In this document: piece by piece, positions 26,782 to 36,353 of the stretch
Layout of the letters: each line of letters starts with the position of its first letter
Position numbering within the stretch: position 1 is the stretch's first letter
Assembly (NCBI RefSeq): GCF_019396345.1
Contig: NZ_JAHKRM010000003.1
Location: 1-64,000 of the forward strand
Direction of reading: 5' to 3'
From: Nonomuraea guangzhouensis
GTDB taxonomy: Bacteria; Actinomycetota; Actinomycetes; Streptosporangiales; Streptosporangiaceae
Length of the DNA: 64,000 nucleotides
Program-made: the position numbers and the translations under genes
The notes under the pieces: generated by a model
Told to the model about the DNA's origin: nothing
The model's database searches: none
The model's input: only the letters and a program-made list of their open reading frames with translations

Positions 26782-27177
26782 GTGCCGAGTGGCAAGGTCA
26801 AGTGGTACGACGCCGACAAGGGTTTCGGCTTCCTCACCCGCGACGACGGCGGTGAGGTCTTCGTGCATTCCTCCGCGCTACCCACTGGCGCCGGTCCGCT
26901 CAAGCCCGGCCAGAAGGTCGAGTTCGGCGTGGCCGAAGGACGCCGCGGCCAGCAGGCCCTCTCGGTGCGGATCCTCGAGCAGCCGCCGACGCTGGCCAAG
27001 CCCAAGCCCAAGGCCAAGCGTAAGAAGCCGGACGAGATGGTGGTCATCGTCGAAGACCTGATCAAGCTCCTCGACGACGTCTCGACCTCCTACCAGCGGG
27101 GCAAGCACCCTGACGCGGCGCACGCCAAGAAGATCGCGCAGGTGCTCAGAGCGGTGGCCGACGACCTCGACGCCTAG
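26782..27177 (+). CDS. Cold-shock-domain protein with basic linker and C-terminal helical extension
   Basis: A 131-residue protein. Residues 1-65 form a cold-shock domain (SGKVKWYDADKGFGFLTRD with RNP1 KGFGFL; RNP2 EVFVHSSAL). A lysine/proline-rich linker (KPKPKAKRKK) leads to a helical C-terminal part (MVVIVEDLIKLLDDVSTSYQ). The domain binds single-stranded nucleic acid; the extension is specific to actinobacteria and of unknown role. GTG 26782 follows GAGG by 8 bases, better than the TTG at 26764. The stop shares CTAG with the convergent MFS gene. Confidence 0.85.
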   Translation: MPSGKVKWYDADKGFGFLTRDDGGEVFVHSSALPTGAGPLKPGQKVEFGVAEGRRGQQALSVRILEQPPTLAKPKPKAKRKKPDEMVVIVEDLIKLLDDVSTSYQRGKHPDAAHAKKIAQVLRAVADDLDA

Positions 27178-28787
27178 CCGTGGGGGTTGGTCAGCGGCTT
27201 GGTCGAGTCGATGGTGTCGACGCGCTGATCCCGCCGGTCAGCGCCTTGGCCCCACGCGCCTTGGTCTCGCACGTCGGTGTCCTGCTCGTCGGGGTCCCGT
27301 ACGACTAGATCCTGGGACTGACCCTCGGCGCCGAGTCTGGCGGCGCGGATCCGCTGACGCCGGCGGACGATCAGCCAGCCGAACGCGCCCGTCAGCGCCA
27401 CGGCCAGCGTGATCAGCCCGGCCGCGCTGCTCTCGGCCAGTGACAGCACCAGCCCGACCAGCCCGCCGAACACCCAGGCGAGCTGCAGCACCGCCTCGAC
27501 CACGCCGAACGTGGACGAGCGCACCTCCTCGCCGATCTCCCGCTGCACGATCGCGTCCAGCGCGAGCTTGCCCAGCTCCTGCGCGAACGCGGTGACGAGC
27601 GAGACCGCGACCGCGGTCCAGAGGCCGAAGAAGACCGCGGCCACGATCGTGATAGCGCCGGTCACGGCCAGCGTCAGCAGCGTGATGAGCTGCGGGGAGT
27701 GGTTGCGGGTCCAGTTCGCGACCATCGCGCCGACCAGGCCGCCCAGCCCGGCCGCCGCCGCGAGCAGCGCGATCGTCTTGGGGATGTCGAAGAACGGATC
27801 GCGTACGGCCAGCCACGGCACCCCCTTGTCCTGCACCAGGAACAGCAGGAAGAACAGCAGGAAGCCGGAGAACAGGCGGATGGCCACGTTCGCCCAGACC
27901 GCCTCGGCCACCGCCGGGCCCACGTTCAGGAGGGTCCGCCAGCGCAGCGGCCTGCCCCCGGCCTCCTCTTCCTCCAGCTCGGGGGAGTCGACGTGGCGCG
28001 GCAGCCGTACGGCGAGGACGCCGAGCAGGAGGAAGGCCACCATCGCCGTACGCAGCACCGCCGCGCTGCCCAGCCACGCGGTCAGGCCCGCGGCGACCGG
28101 CACCATCACACCCGCCGAGATCAGCGAGAACAGCGCCACCCGGGCGTTGGCCGAGACCAGCGTGATGTCGGCGGGCAGCACGTTCGGCATGATGGCCGCG
28201 CGTGACACGTTGTACGCCTTCGACAGCACCAGCACGCCCAACGCCCCGACGAACAGTGTCGGCAGATCGCCGGGCCCCACGGCGGCGGCCATCGCGAAGC
28301 ACAGCAGGCCGCGGCCGAACAGCGTGCCCGCCATGACGTATCGGCGGCCCGACCTGAACCGGTCGAGTATCGGCCCCACGAACGGCGCCAGCAGGGCGAA
28401 CGGCAGCATCGTGATGACCAGGTAGAGCGCCACGGGCCCGCGGGCCTCGCCGACGGGCACGCCGAAGAAGACGGTGCTCGCCAGCGCGACCGTGACCAGC
28501 GCGTCGCCGCCGCTGTGGCCGGCGGTGAGCTCGATCAGGCGGCCGAGCCCGGTGCGGTCGGCGCCGTTGGCGTAGGTGAGGCGGCGGGTGGCCTGCCCGA
28601 CCTTCTGGGCCCCCCTGGCCGTGGCCTTGCCCGCCCGCGCGGTGCCGCCGGCGGTCGCCTTTCCCGCGCGTACGGTGGCCCGGCCGGCGCGTGCGGTGGC
28701 GCGGCCCGCGTCGGCGACACCTCGCCCCACGCGCCGCGAGATCTCGCGAGCGGCGTCCCATTTCCTTGACGCGTCGCCTCCTTGCAC
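27174..28787 (-). CDS. MFS transporter with basic Ala/Gly/Lys/Arg-repeat N-terminal tail
   Basis: A 537-residue major facilitator. Residues 1-70 are a hydrophilic, highly basic low-complexity tail of repeats such as GRATARAGRATVRAGKAT; membrane segments start near residue 95 (ALVTVALASTVFFGVPVG) and total about 12. The C-terminal 60 residues are acidic and polar. Substrate unknown; its closest look is to MFS_3-type exporters. The GTG start at 28787 precedes a perfect AAGGAGG sequence that lies inside the frame, so the true start may be further downstream (for example GTG 28730, still within the tail). It is divergent from the DUF3027 gene. Confidence 0.85.
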   Translation of the reverse strand: MQGGDASRKWDAAREISRRVGRGVADAGRATARAGRATVRAGKATAGGTARAGKATARGAQKVGQATRRLTYANGADRTGLGRLIELTAGHSGGDALVTVALASTVFFGVPVGEARGPVALYLVITMLPFALLAPFVGPILDRFRSGRRYVMAGTLFGRGLLCFAMAAAVGPGDLPTLFVGALGVLVLSKAYNVSRAAIMPNVLPADITLVSANARVALFSLISAGVMVPVAAGLTAWLGSAAVLRTAMVAFLLLGVLAVRLPRHVDSPELEEEEAGGRPLRWRTLLNVGPAVAEAVWANVAIRLFSGFLLFFLLFLVQDKGVPWLAVRDPFFDIPKTIALLAAAAGLGGLVGAMVANWTRNHSPQLITLLTLAVTGAITIVAAVFFGLWTAVAVSLVTAFAQELGKLALDAIVQREIGEEVRSSTFGVVEAVLQLAWVFGGLVGLVLSLAESSAAGLITLAVALTGAFGWLIVRRRQRIRAARLGAEGQSQDLVVRDPDEQDTDVRDQGAWGQGADRRDQRVDTIDSTKPLTNPHG

Positions 28788-28955
28788 GCTTACCAGTCTT
28801 ACCCGATCCGCGCTCCATCACGGCGGCGGATCGCCCGGGATGGGCGTTTGATGAGTCTCAAGTGGGTCCGGGATGGTCGGTGTGGGCACCTTCAGGTCCG
28901 GCCATGGGTGAGAATGAGGTGTGAGCCAACAGCACCTTGCGGCGGAGGCGGACAG

Positions 28956-29756
28956 ATGACCCGCACCCGGACCCGCGTCTCCCCGCCCGACCAGGCGTGC
29001 GTCGCCGCGGTGGACCTGGCGCGCGCCGCCGCGGAGGAGCTCGCGCGGCCCGGCGAGCCGGGTGAGCACCTCGGTTACGAGGGCGAGGGTGACCGCATCG
29101 TCACCCATTACTTCGCCTGTCTCGACCGGGCCTACCGCGGCTGGCGCTGGGCCGTCACCGTGACCCGCGCCTCGCGGGCGAAGAACGTCACGGTGAGCGA
29201 GGCCGTCCTGCTGCCCGGGTCCGGAGCGCTGCTCGCGCCCGAGTGGCTGCCGTGGAGCGAGCGCCTGCGCCCTGGCGACCTGGGCGTCGGCGACCTGCTG
29301 CCGAGCCCGGAGGACGACGACCGGCTGGAGCCCGGTTTCGTCAAGACCGACGACGACACCGATCATCAGACGATTTTCGAGTACGGCCTGGGCCGGGCCC
29401 GTGTGCTCTCGGCCATCGGCAAGGACCGCGCTGCCAGACGCTGGCACTCGGGCGAGCACGGGCCGCATACGCCGATCGCACACGCCGCACCCGCGCAGTG
29501 TTCCACCTGTGGTTTCTACTGGCCGCTCGCGGGTGGGCTCCGGCAGGTGTTCGGGGTCTGCGCCAATGAGTACGCCCCCGACGACGGCAAGGTGGTCGCC
29601 GCCGACCACGGCTGCGGGGCCCACTCGGAGGCGGCGGTCATGCCGCCGTCCGTCGAGCAGACCCTGCCCATTCTCGACGACATGGGCTTCGATCTGATGG
29701 AGGAGGAGGCCGGTTCCGTCGACGGAACGGCCACCGAGGAGCTCGGCCACTCCTGA
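28956..29756 (+). CDS. DUF3027 domain protein
   Basis: A 266-residue cytoplasmic protein of the actinobacterial DUF3027 family. It begins with helical ACVAAVDLARAAAEELA, continues with a beta-rich core (YRGWRWAVTVTRASRAKNVT; LLAPEWLPWSERLRPGDLG), and has a cysteine/histidine cluster that could bind zinc: CSTCGFYWPL, VCANEYAPDD and DHGCGAHSEA. Function unknown. ATG 28956 follows GGCGGAGGCGG. It stands 101 bases upstream of the large sacsin-like gene in the same direction. Confidence 0.85.
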   Translation: MTRTRTRVSPPDQACVAAVDLARAAAEELARPGEPGEHLGYEGEGDRIVTHYFACLDRAYRGWRWAVTVTRASRAKNVTVSEAVLLPGSGALLAPEWLPWSERLRPGDLGVGDLLPSPEDDDRLEPGFVKTDDDTDHQTIFEYGLGRARVLSAIGKDRAARRWHSGEHGPHTPIAHAAPAQCSTCGFYWPLAGGLRQVFGVCANEYAPDDGKVVAADHGCGAHSEAAVMPPSVEQTLPILDDMGFDLMEEEAGSVDGTATEELGHS

Positions 29757-29857
29757 CCGCGAATGTCGGTGCGGGCCGCTAGCCTACGGTGGCCCCCCAT
29801 CGGTGGGTCCCGGACATGCGCCGGCGCCCGCCACACCTGCGACCAGGATCGTGACAG

Positions 29858-32800
29858 ATGACCGACACCTTTGGCACCGACCGGACGCGAGCCGCCGTGC
29901 TCGCCGCGTGGACGGCCTCGACCGCCCGGTTCCGCGAGGACGCCAACGCCGAGGAGGACTTCGCACTCGGCGGCTACCGCGACCGGCTGATCGTGGAGCT
30001 GGCCCAGAACGCCGCCGACGCGGCGCTGCGCGCCGGCGTGCCAGGGGTGCTCCGGCTGACCTTGCGCGACGACGTGCTGACCGCCGCCAACACGGGCGCC
30101 CCGCTCGACGCGACCGGCGTGGAGGGGCTGTCGACGCTGCGGGTCTCCGGCAAGCGTGACGAAGCGGGCGCCGCGGGCCGGTTCGGCGTCGGGTTCGCCG
30201 CGGTCGTGTCGGTCTGCGATGAGCCGTCGATCAGCTCGCGCGAGTCGGGCGCCGTCCGCTGGTCACGCACGGAGACGGCCGCCGCGGTGGCCTCGGTGCC
30301 GGAGCTCGCGGCCGAGCTCGGCTCGCGGAGCGGACACGTGCCGCTGCTGCGCCTGCCGTTCGCGGCCGAGCCGTTCGACGTGCCGCAGGGGTTCGACACG
30401 CTCGTACGACTGCCGCTGCGCGACGACGCGTCGATCGCGGCGGTCCGGCGCATGCTGGCGGAGACCAGCCCCGCGCTGCTGCTCGGCATGCCCGCGCTGA
30501 CCACCATCGAGATCGACCTCGACGGCTCGGTGCGCGAGGTGACGGCCGACGGGTGGCACGTGGTGTCGGAGTCGGGGGAGTTCGCTCCCGACGAGGTGGC
30601 GGCCCTGTTCGCCGACCGGCCCACCGAAGAGCGCGCCCGCCCCTACTGGTCACTCCGCTGGGCCGTGCCCGTCGCGGGCGCGGAGATCCAGGAGCCCCGC
30701 CCGCTGCCCGCCGGGGTGCCGCCGGTGGTGCACGCGCCGACGCCCAGCGACGAGCCGCTCGACCTGCCGGCGCTGCTCATCGCGTCGTTCCCGATGGCCA
30801 CCGACCGGCGGCACGTCGCCAAGGGGCCGCTGACCGACTTCCTGGTCGAGCGGGCCGCCGACGCCTACATCCGGCTGCTCGGCGAGCTCCCGCGCACGCC
30901 CAAGCTCCTCGACCTGGTCCCCGCCCTGATGGGCAAGGGCGAGCTCGACGCCAGGATCCGGCGGGCTATTCTGCGCCGCCTGCCCGCCACCCCGCTGCTG
31001 CCGGCCCTGTCCGCGCCGGCCCCGGCCGTGCACACACCGTCGTTCGCCGAGGCCGAGGTCTACGAGCCCGACGCCGAGTGGCAGGTCGAGCACCCGGCCG
31101 AGGAGCCGCAGGAGGACGGCTGGGTCGTCGCCGGCCAGGAGGCGGCCGTGGTCGCCGGGTCGAGCGAGCTGCTGGCCGCCATCGCCGACTTCGTGCCCGG
31201 CCTGCTGCCCGCCGGGTGGCCCGCCCGGCATCCGGCGATGGGCTCGCTCGGCGTGCGCCGGGTCGAGCTGGCCGACGTCGTCGACCTGCTGTCCGGTGAG
31301 GCGGTCGAGGCGCGGGATCCGTCGTGGTGGCGTTCGCTCTACGAGGTGCTGCCGGCCGACGACCCCGAGTCGCTGGGCGCGCTGCCGGTGCCGCTCGCCG
31401 ACGGCCGCCTGGTCCGCGGCCCGCGTGGCACCCTCATCCTCGACCTCGGCGGCACCCGCCTCGACCTGTCCGGAGACGGGCTCGACCTGACGCCGCTGGG
31501 GCTGCGGATCGTGCATCCGGACGCGGCGCACGCGGCGCTGCTCCGGCTCGGCGCCGCCGAGGCCACGCCCCGGACGATCCTCGAAGACCCCCTCACCAAG
31601 GCCGCCGTCAGGCAGTCGCTCGACAGCGCCGATTCCGAGCCCGTGGCGCGGGCCGTGCTCTCCCTGGTGACGGCCGCCTCGCTGGCGCCAGGAGAGGCGC
31701 CGTGGCTGGCCGAGCTGGCGCTGCGCGGCAGCGACGGCGAGCTCTACCCGGCGGGCGAGCTCATGCTGGCCGACGGCGCGCTGGCCGGGTTGCTGGCGCC
31801 CGACACGCACCTCGGGGTGGTCGCGCCGGAGCTGGCGGAGACCTACGGCTCGCGGGTGCTCGAAGCCGTGGGCGTGCTCGACGGGTTCGCCGTGGCGCAC
31901 GATTCCGACGTGCTGCTCGACCCCGACGACTGCGACCACGACCTCGACGGCGAGGACGACTGGCTCGACCACGTGCTCCACCTGCTGCCGGAGCTCGACG
32001 TGCCGCCCGTGGTGCCGGAGTTCGTCGCGGTGCGCGATCTGGAGCTGGTCGCCGACTGGCCCGCCGCGCTGGCGCTGCTGACCAGACCGCCGCTGCGCGC
32101 CGCCCTGCACCCGCTGCGGATCGAGGGCGTCGAGGTGCCGTCCTACACGGCGTGGTGGCTGGCCAACCACCCCGTGCTCGACGGGCACCGGCCGCGCGAG
32201 CTGCGGCTGCCCGGTGCCGACCCGCTGCTCCAGGGCCTCTACGGCGACGCCCCCGGCGGGCTCGACGAGGTGGCGCTGGGAATGCTCGGCGTACGCACCA
32301 CGCTGGCCGAGCTGCTCGCCGGCCACGGCGGCCCCGAAGAGCTGCTCGACCTGATGGCGGATGAGTCCATCGAGGTCGACAGGGCCCAGTTGCGGGCCCT
32401 GTGGATCGCGCTGGCGGCCGTGGAGCCCTCCAGGGTGGCGCCACCCGGCAGGGTGCGGGCCGTGCTCGGAGGCGACATCGTGGTGGCCGCGGCCGACGAC
32501 GCCGTCGTGGTCGAGGCCCCCGACCTGCTCCAGCTCGTCACCGACCGGCCTCTGGTGCTGGCCCCCTACGACCTGGCCGAGTCGCTGTCCGAGCTGCTCG
32601 ACCTGCCGCTGGCCGGTGAGCTGGCCCAGGGCGAGGTCACCTCCGAAGGCGAGACGCGGCAGGTGCCGGCCGAGGTGCGCTCCCTGCTCCCGACGGCCCC
32701 CGAGACCTACGTCGAGCACGAGAAGCTGCTGGTGGACGGCGTCGCCTGCACGTGGCGGTTCTTCGAGGGATCGGTGCACTGCACCGGCTTCGACGGCCTG

Positions 32801-32914
32801 GCGCGCGGCCTGGCCTGGGCGACGGGCCAGTGGAACGACCGGCTCGCGGTGGCCGCGCTGCTGCACGACCCCACGGCCGTGCCGCTCCTGCTGGCCGAGG
32901 CCGACCTGTCGTAG
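29858..32914 (+). CDS. Sacsin N-terminal/Hsp90-like GHKL ATPase-domain protein, 1018 residues
   Basis: A very large cytoplasmic protein whose first 250 residues form a GHKL ATP-binding domain: N-box VELAQNAADAALRAG with Asn51, G1-like DDVLTAANTGAPLD (71-84), and G2-like GRFGVGFAAVVSV (107-119). This matches the ATP-binding domain at the N-terminus of sacsin and bacterial relatives, which are chaperone-like. The other 750 residues are predicted soluble and unlike other Hsp90 domains. No transmembrane segment was seen. It follows the DUF3027 gene in the same direction, and the two are regularly neighbours in actinomycetes to my recollection. Clients are unknown. Confidence 0.82.
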   Translation: MTDTFGTDRTRAAVLAAWTASTARFREDANAEEDFALGGYRDRLIVELAQNAADAALRAGVPGVLRLTLRDDVLTAANTGAPLDATGVEGLSTLRVSGKRDEAGAAGRFGVGFAAVVSVCDEPSISSRESGAVRWSRTETAAAVASVPELAAELGSRSGHVPLLRLPFAAEPFDVPQGFDTLVRLPLRDDASIAAVRRMLAETSPALLLGMPALTTIEIDLDGSVREVTADGWHVVSESGEFAPDEVAALFADRPTEERARPYWSLRWAVPVAGAEIQEPRPLPAGVPPVVHAPTPSDEPLDLPALLIASFPMATDRRHVAKGPLTDFLVERAADAYIRLLGELPRTPKLLDLVPALMGKGELDARIRRAILRRLPATPLLPALSAPAPAVHTPSFAEAEVYEPDAEWQVEHPAEEPQEDGWVVAGQEAAVVAGSSELLAAIADFVPGLLPAGWPARHPAMGSLGVRRVELADVVDLLSGEAVEARDPSWWRSLYEVLPADDPESLGALPVPLADGRLVRGPRGTLILDLGGTRLDLSGDGLDLTPLGLRIVHPDAAHAALLRLGAAEATPRTILEDPLTKAAVRQSLDSADSEPVARAVLSLVTAASLAPGEAPWLAELALRGSDGELYPAGELMLADGALAGLLAPDTHLGVVAPELAETYGSRVLEAVGVLDGFAVAHDSDVLLDPDDCDHDLDGEDDWLDHVLHLLPELDVPPVVPEFVAVRDLELVADWPAALALLTRPPLRAALHPLRIEGVEVPSYTAWWLANHPVLDGHRPRELRLPGADPLLQGLYGDAPGGLDEVALGMLGVRTTLAELLAGHGGPEELLDLMADESIEVDRAQLRALWIALAAVEPSRVAPPGRVRAVLGGDIVVAAADDAVVVEAPDLLQLVTDRPLVLAPYDLAESLSELLDLPLAGELAQGEVTSEGETRQVPAEVRSLLPTAPETYVEHEKLLVDGVACTWRFFEGSVHCTGFDGLARGLAWATGQWNDRLAVAALLHDPTAVPLLLAEADLS

Positions 32915-32923
32915 CGCCGACCT

Positions 32924-32957
32924 GCGGTCAGCGCTGACCCGCCGAAGCGCTGACCGC
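32924..32957. terminator. Bidirectional hairpin after the sacsin-like gene
   Basis: GCGGTCAGCGCT (32924-32935) pairs perfectly with AGCGCTGACCGC (32946-32957) across a 10-base loop. No T-run follows, but the position between two convergent stops fits termination of both. Confidence 0.55.
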
Positions 32958-32994
32958 TCGCGTAGTGCCGACCTGCCCGTGGCGTCATGAGGGT

Positions 32995-34515
32995 TCACGC
33001 CGCCGGGCAGGTGGCGTTCGCGCCGGGGTTCTTGCCGGTGAGGAAGTAGGCGTCGACCAGGCGGCTGACGCAGGTGCTGCCGCTGAGGTAGGCGCCGTGC
33101 CCCTCACCCTCGTACGTGACCAGGACCCCGGTCTTGAGCTGGGCGGCGAGCTTGGGCGCCCACTGGTACGGCGTGGCGGGGTCGCCCTTGCCGCCGATCA
33201 CGAGGATCGGCGCGGAGCCGGTGGCGTCGATCTTCTTGGACTCGTCGCTGCCAGGCGCCGGCCAGTGCGCGCAGATCGAGCCGAGGCCCCCGGAGCGCAT
33301 GAGCGGGAAGATCTTGCCCGTCTCGCGTTCGACCTCGTCGATGTCGGCCGGGCTCGGCCGTTCGGCGCTGTCCACGCAGTCGATCGCCAGGACGCTGGTC
33401 ATCAGCGTCGAGTACGTCCCGTCGGGCTTGCGGCCGGTGTAGCCGTCGGCCAGGGCGAGGAGCTGCGTGCCGTCGCCCTTGGCCGCGGCGGCGACCGCCT
33501 GCTCCAGCATCGGCCAGCTGAGCTTGGAGTAGAGCGCGGCCAGGACCCCGGTGCCCGCCAGGCCCTTGGTGAGCTCCCGGCCGGCCACCTTGAGTGGCTT
33601 GTCCCGCAGGCCGGTCAGCAGTGTCTCGACGCTCTTCCGTACGGCGGCGGGGTCGGCGCCGAGGTCGCAGCCCTGCTTCACGCAGTCGGCGGCGAACGCG
33701 TCGAATGCCTGCTTGAAGCCGGCCGACTGCGTCTTCGCGCGCTCGGCGAAGGTGACGGTCGGGTCGAGGGCGCCGTCGAGGACGAACCGGCCGACGTTCT
33801 TCGGGTACTGAGTGGCGTACACGGCGCCGAGGTGGGTGCCGTAGGACATGCCGAAGTAGTTGAGCCGCTCGTCGCCCAGCGCGGCGCGGATGCGGTCGAG
33901 GTCCCGCGCGGCGTTCACGGTGCCGACGTGGGGGAGGAGCTTGGCGGAGTCCTTGGCGCAGGAGGCCGCGAACTCCTTGGCGACCTTGGCCATCTCGTCG
34001 CCCGCGGGGTCCGCGGAGATCCACTTCTCGACGCTGTCGCCGCACTTGACGGGTGCGCTGCGCTCGACGCCGCGTGGGTCGAAGCTGACCAGGTCATAGC
34101 GGCTGCCCAAGCCGCCGAAGATCTTGGCGGCCATGCCCAGCATGTCGACCCCCGAGCCGCCGGGGCCGCCGAAGTTGAAGACCAGCGAGCCGAGCCGGTC
34201 ACCGGAGGCCTTGACGCGGATCAGCGCCAGGTCGATCTGCTCGCCGTCCTGTTTGGCGTAGTCGAGGGGCACCGCGATCTTGCCGCATTCGACGGCCGGG
34301 TCGGGCGCGGCGGGCTTGCCGTCGGGGCCGGTGAGGCCGGTGCACGGGCTCCAGGAGACGGTGCCGGTGTTCTTCACCGGCTGTGCGGCGGGCTTCGAGG
34401 CGGCGGTGCTCGCCGTCGGCTCGGCGGCGGGCTGCTGCGCCGACCCGCAGCCCGTGAGGGCGGTGCTCGTGAGAGCCGCCGCGCACAGAAGCGCGGGGAA
34501 TGAGGTCTTCTTCAT
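32995..34515 (-). CDS. Secreted lipoprotein alpha/beta-hydrolase, tripeptidyl-aminopeptidase-like (S33)
   Basis: A 506-residue exported hydrolase. Lipobox LTGC with Cys23 marks a lipoprotein; a Ser/Ala/Thr/Pro-rich linker follows. The alpha/beta-hydrolase core shows the oxyanion block FNFGGPGGSGVD, nucleophile GMSYGTHLGAVY (about residue 222), a C-terminal Asp in VIGGKGDPATPY and the catalytic His in YEGEGHGAYLSG. The sequence resembles the SlpD/SlpE and Tap peptidases of streptomycetes, which remove N-terminal tripeptides outside the cell. No ribosome binding site is obvious. It stands alone between a large soluble gene and DUF2530. Confidence 0.9.
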   Translation of the reverse strand: MKKTSFPALLCAAALTSTALTGCGSAQQPAAEPTASTAASKPAAQPVKNTGTVSWSPCTGLTGPDGKPAAPDPAVECGKIAVPLDYAKQDGEQIDLALIRVKASGDRLGSLVFNFGGPGGSGVDMLGMAAKIFGGLGSRYDLVSFDPRGVERSAPVKCGDSVEKWISADPAGDEMAKVAKEFAASCAKDSAKLLPHVGTVNAARDLDRIRAALGDERLNYFGMSYGTHLGAVYATQYPKNVGRFVLDGALDPTVTFAERAKTQSAGFKQAFDAFAADCVKQGCDLGADPAAVRKSVETLLTGLRDKPLKVAGRELTKGLAGTGVLAALYSKLSWPMLEQAVAAAAKGDGTQLLALADGYTGRKPDGTYSTLMTSVLAIDCVDSAERPSPADIDEVERETGKIFPLMRSGGLGSICAHWPAPGSDESKKIDATGSAPILVIGGKGDPATPYQWAPKLAAQLKTGVLVTYEGEGHGAYLSGSTCVSRLVDAYFLTGKNPGANATCPAA

Positions 34516-34606
34516 GCCTCCAGCATGATCAGACGGCCTTTTCCCAGGTAGTGGGGTAAAACAGCACTTTCAGCTGACTTCGGGGATCAGCCGGAGATGA
34601 CGAATG

Positions 34607-34822
34607 TCAGCTCCGGGACGCCCGCCTGTGCACGTACCAGAGGCCCATCAGCCCGAGCACGACCCCGGCGACGCAGGTCCAGATCCACCACGACTGTTCG
34701 GCGGCCGGGCGGAAGATCAGCAGCGCGACCAGCGCGATCGCCCACGCGACCGTGCCCGCGGCGACCGTCGCGATGTCGTTGGTCTCGATCGGCTCCGGGT
34801 CCGGACGCCATTCCTGCTTCAC
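34607..34822 (-). CDS. DUF2530 small membrane protein
   Basis: A 71-residue protein with two transmembrane helices, VAAGTVAWAIALVALLIF and IWTCVAGVVLGLMGLWYV, and the conserved start KQEWRPDPEPIETND of DUF2530 proteins. Function unknown. GTG 34822 gives the family's usual N-terminus; a TTG at 34843 is less likely. It is divergent from the purine permease gene, an arrangement common in actinomycetes. Confidence 0.82.
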   Translation of the reverse strand: MKQEWRPDPEPIETNDIATVAAGTVAWAIALVALLIFRPAAEQSWWIWTCVAGVVLGLMGLWYVHRRASRS

Positions 34823-34904
34823 GGGATCCAGCCTAGCTTCCAATCAGGTCTCGATCCGATCACCGCTACTTTTCGCAGATGACGCATACTGTCACTCTTC
34901 GCCC

Positions 34905-36347
34905 GTGAGTGACACAAGCAGCAGTATCGACAGGTTCTTCGCAATTTCCGCACGAGGCTCGACGGTCTCCCGTGAGGTCCGTGGCGGGCTGGCCACGTTC
35001 TTCACGATGGCCTACATCGTCGTGCTGAACCCGATCATCATCGCCACCGGCAAGGACGTCCAGCAGCAGTTCATCGGCGACGGCTCATCGCCGAACCTGC
35101 CCCTCGTGGCCGCGGGCACGGCGTTCGTGGCGGGCGTCCTGACCATCCTCATGGGAGTGATCGGCCGGGTGCCGTTCGCCATGGCGGCGGGGCTGGGGCT
35201 CAACGCCTTCGTGACCTTCAACATCGCCTCGGTGATGAGCTGGGAGGAGGCCATGGGGCTGGTCTTCCTTGAGGGCATCATCATCGCCATCCTGGTGCTG
35301 ACCGGTTTCCGGGTGGCGGTGTTCAACGCCATCCCGAGCCAGCTCAAGACCGCCATCAGCGTCGGCATCGGGCTGTTCATCGCGCTGATCGGATTCGTGG
35401 ACGCGGGCTTCGTCCGCCGCGTGGCCGCGGGTCCGCCGCTGGAGATGGGCATCCACAACACCCTGACCTCCTGGCCGATCTTCGTCTTCGTCGTCGGGCT
35501 GCTCGCGACGGCGGCGCTGGTGGCGCGCAAGGTCAAGGGCGCGATCCTGATCGGCATCGTCGGCACCACCGTGCTGGCGATCATCGTGGAGTCGATCGCG
35601 AAGGCCGGTCAGGCCACCGACAAGAACCCCGGTGGCTGGATGCTGAACGTGCCCACTCTGCCGGACCAGCTCGTCGGCTTCCACAACCCGCTGGTGCTGT
35701 TCAAGGAGTTCGACCCGTTCGGCGCGTTCAGCCGGGTATCGGTGATCCTGGCCGTGCTGTTCGTCTTCACGCTGCTCATCACCGACTTCTTCGACACCAT
35801 GGGCACCGTCGTCGGAGTCGGCCGCCAAGCCGGTCTGGTCGACGCCAACGGGATGCTGCCGCGTACCCGGGAGATCCTGCTCGTCGACTCGATCGGCGCG
35901 GCGGCCGGCGGCGCGGGCTCGGTCTCGTCGAACACCACCTACATCGAGTCGGCCGCCGGGGTCGGCGAGGGTGCGCGGACCGGCCTGGCCAGCGTGGTCA
36001 CCGGCCTGCTCTTCCTGGTCGCGATCTTCTTCGCGCCGCTGGTCAAGGTCGTGCCGTACGAGGCGGCCGCGCCCGCGCTGATCGTGGTGGGCTTCCTGAT
36101 GATGACCTCGATCCGTGAGATCGACTTCACCGACTTCGAGATCGCCATCCCGGCGTTCCTGACGATCGTGATCATGCCGTTCACGTACTCGATCTCGAAC
36201 GGCATCGGCGCCGGCTTCCTCAGCTACGTGCTGATCAAGATCGTCAAGGGCAAGGGGCGGGAGATCCACCCGCTGCTGTGGGTGGTCACGGCGCTGTTCG
36301 TGGTCTACTTCGCTCTTGGCCCGATCAGGGTACTTTTCGGGGTCTGA
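34905..36347 (+). CDS. NCS2-family purine permease (AzgA-like)
   Basis: A 480-residue inner-membrane transporter for purine bases (adenine, guanine or hypoxanthine in AzgA relatives). Family marks include VSREVRGGLATFFTMAYIVV at the start, AAGLGLNAFVTF, the FVFTLLITDFFDTMGTVVGV helix and SSNTTYIESAAGVGEGARTG given by its Ser/Asn/Glu core. About 12-14 transmembrane segments. GTG 34905 is chosen since SDTSSSIDRFF precedes the conserved start; no ribosome binding site is evident. A MarR gene and an MFS gene follow in the same direction. Confidence 0.9.
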   Translation: MSDTSSSIDRFFAISARGSTVSREVRGGLATFFTMAYIVVLNPIIIATGKDVQQQFIGDGSSPNLPLVAAGTAFVAGVLTILMGVIGRVPFAMAAGLGLNAFVTFNIASVMSWEEAMGLVFLEGIIIAILVLTGFRVAVFNAIPSQLKTAISVGIGLFIALIGFVDAGFVRRVAAGPPLEMGIHNTLTSWPIFVFVVGLLATAALVARKVKGAILIGIVGTTVLAIIVESIAKAGQATDKNPGGWMLNVPTLPDQLVGFHNPLVLFKEFDPFGAFSRVSVILAVLFVFTLLITDFFDTMGTVVGVGRQAGLVDANGMLPRTREILLVDSIGAAAGGAGSVSSNTTYIESAAGVGEGARTGLASVVTGLLFLVAIFFAPLVKVVPYEAAAPALIVVGFLMMTSIREIDFTDFEIAIPAFLTIVIMPFTYSISNGIGAGFLSYVLIKIVKGKGREIHPLLWVVTALFVVYFALGPIRVLFGV

Positions 36348-36353
36348 CCTGGA

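Noticed and set aside
30650..32998. 782-codon minus-strand frame
   Set aside because: Shadow of the sacsin-like gene, which has GHKL motifs.
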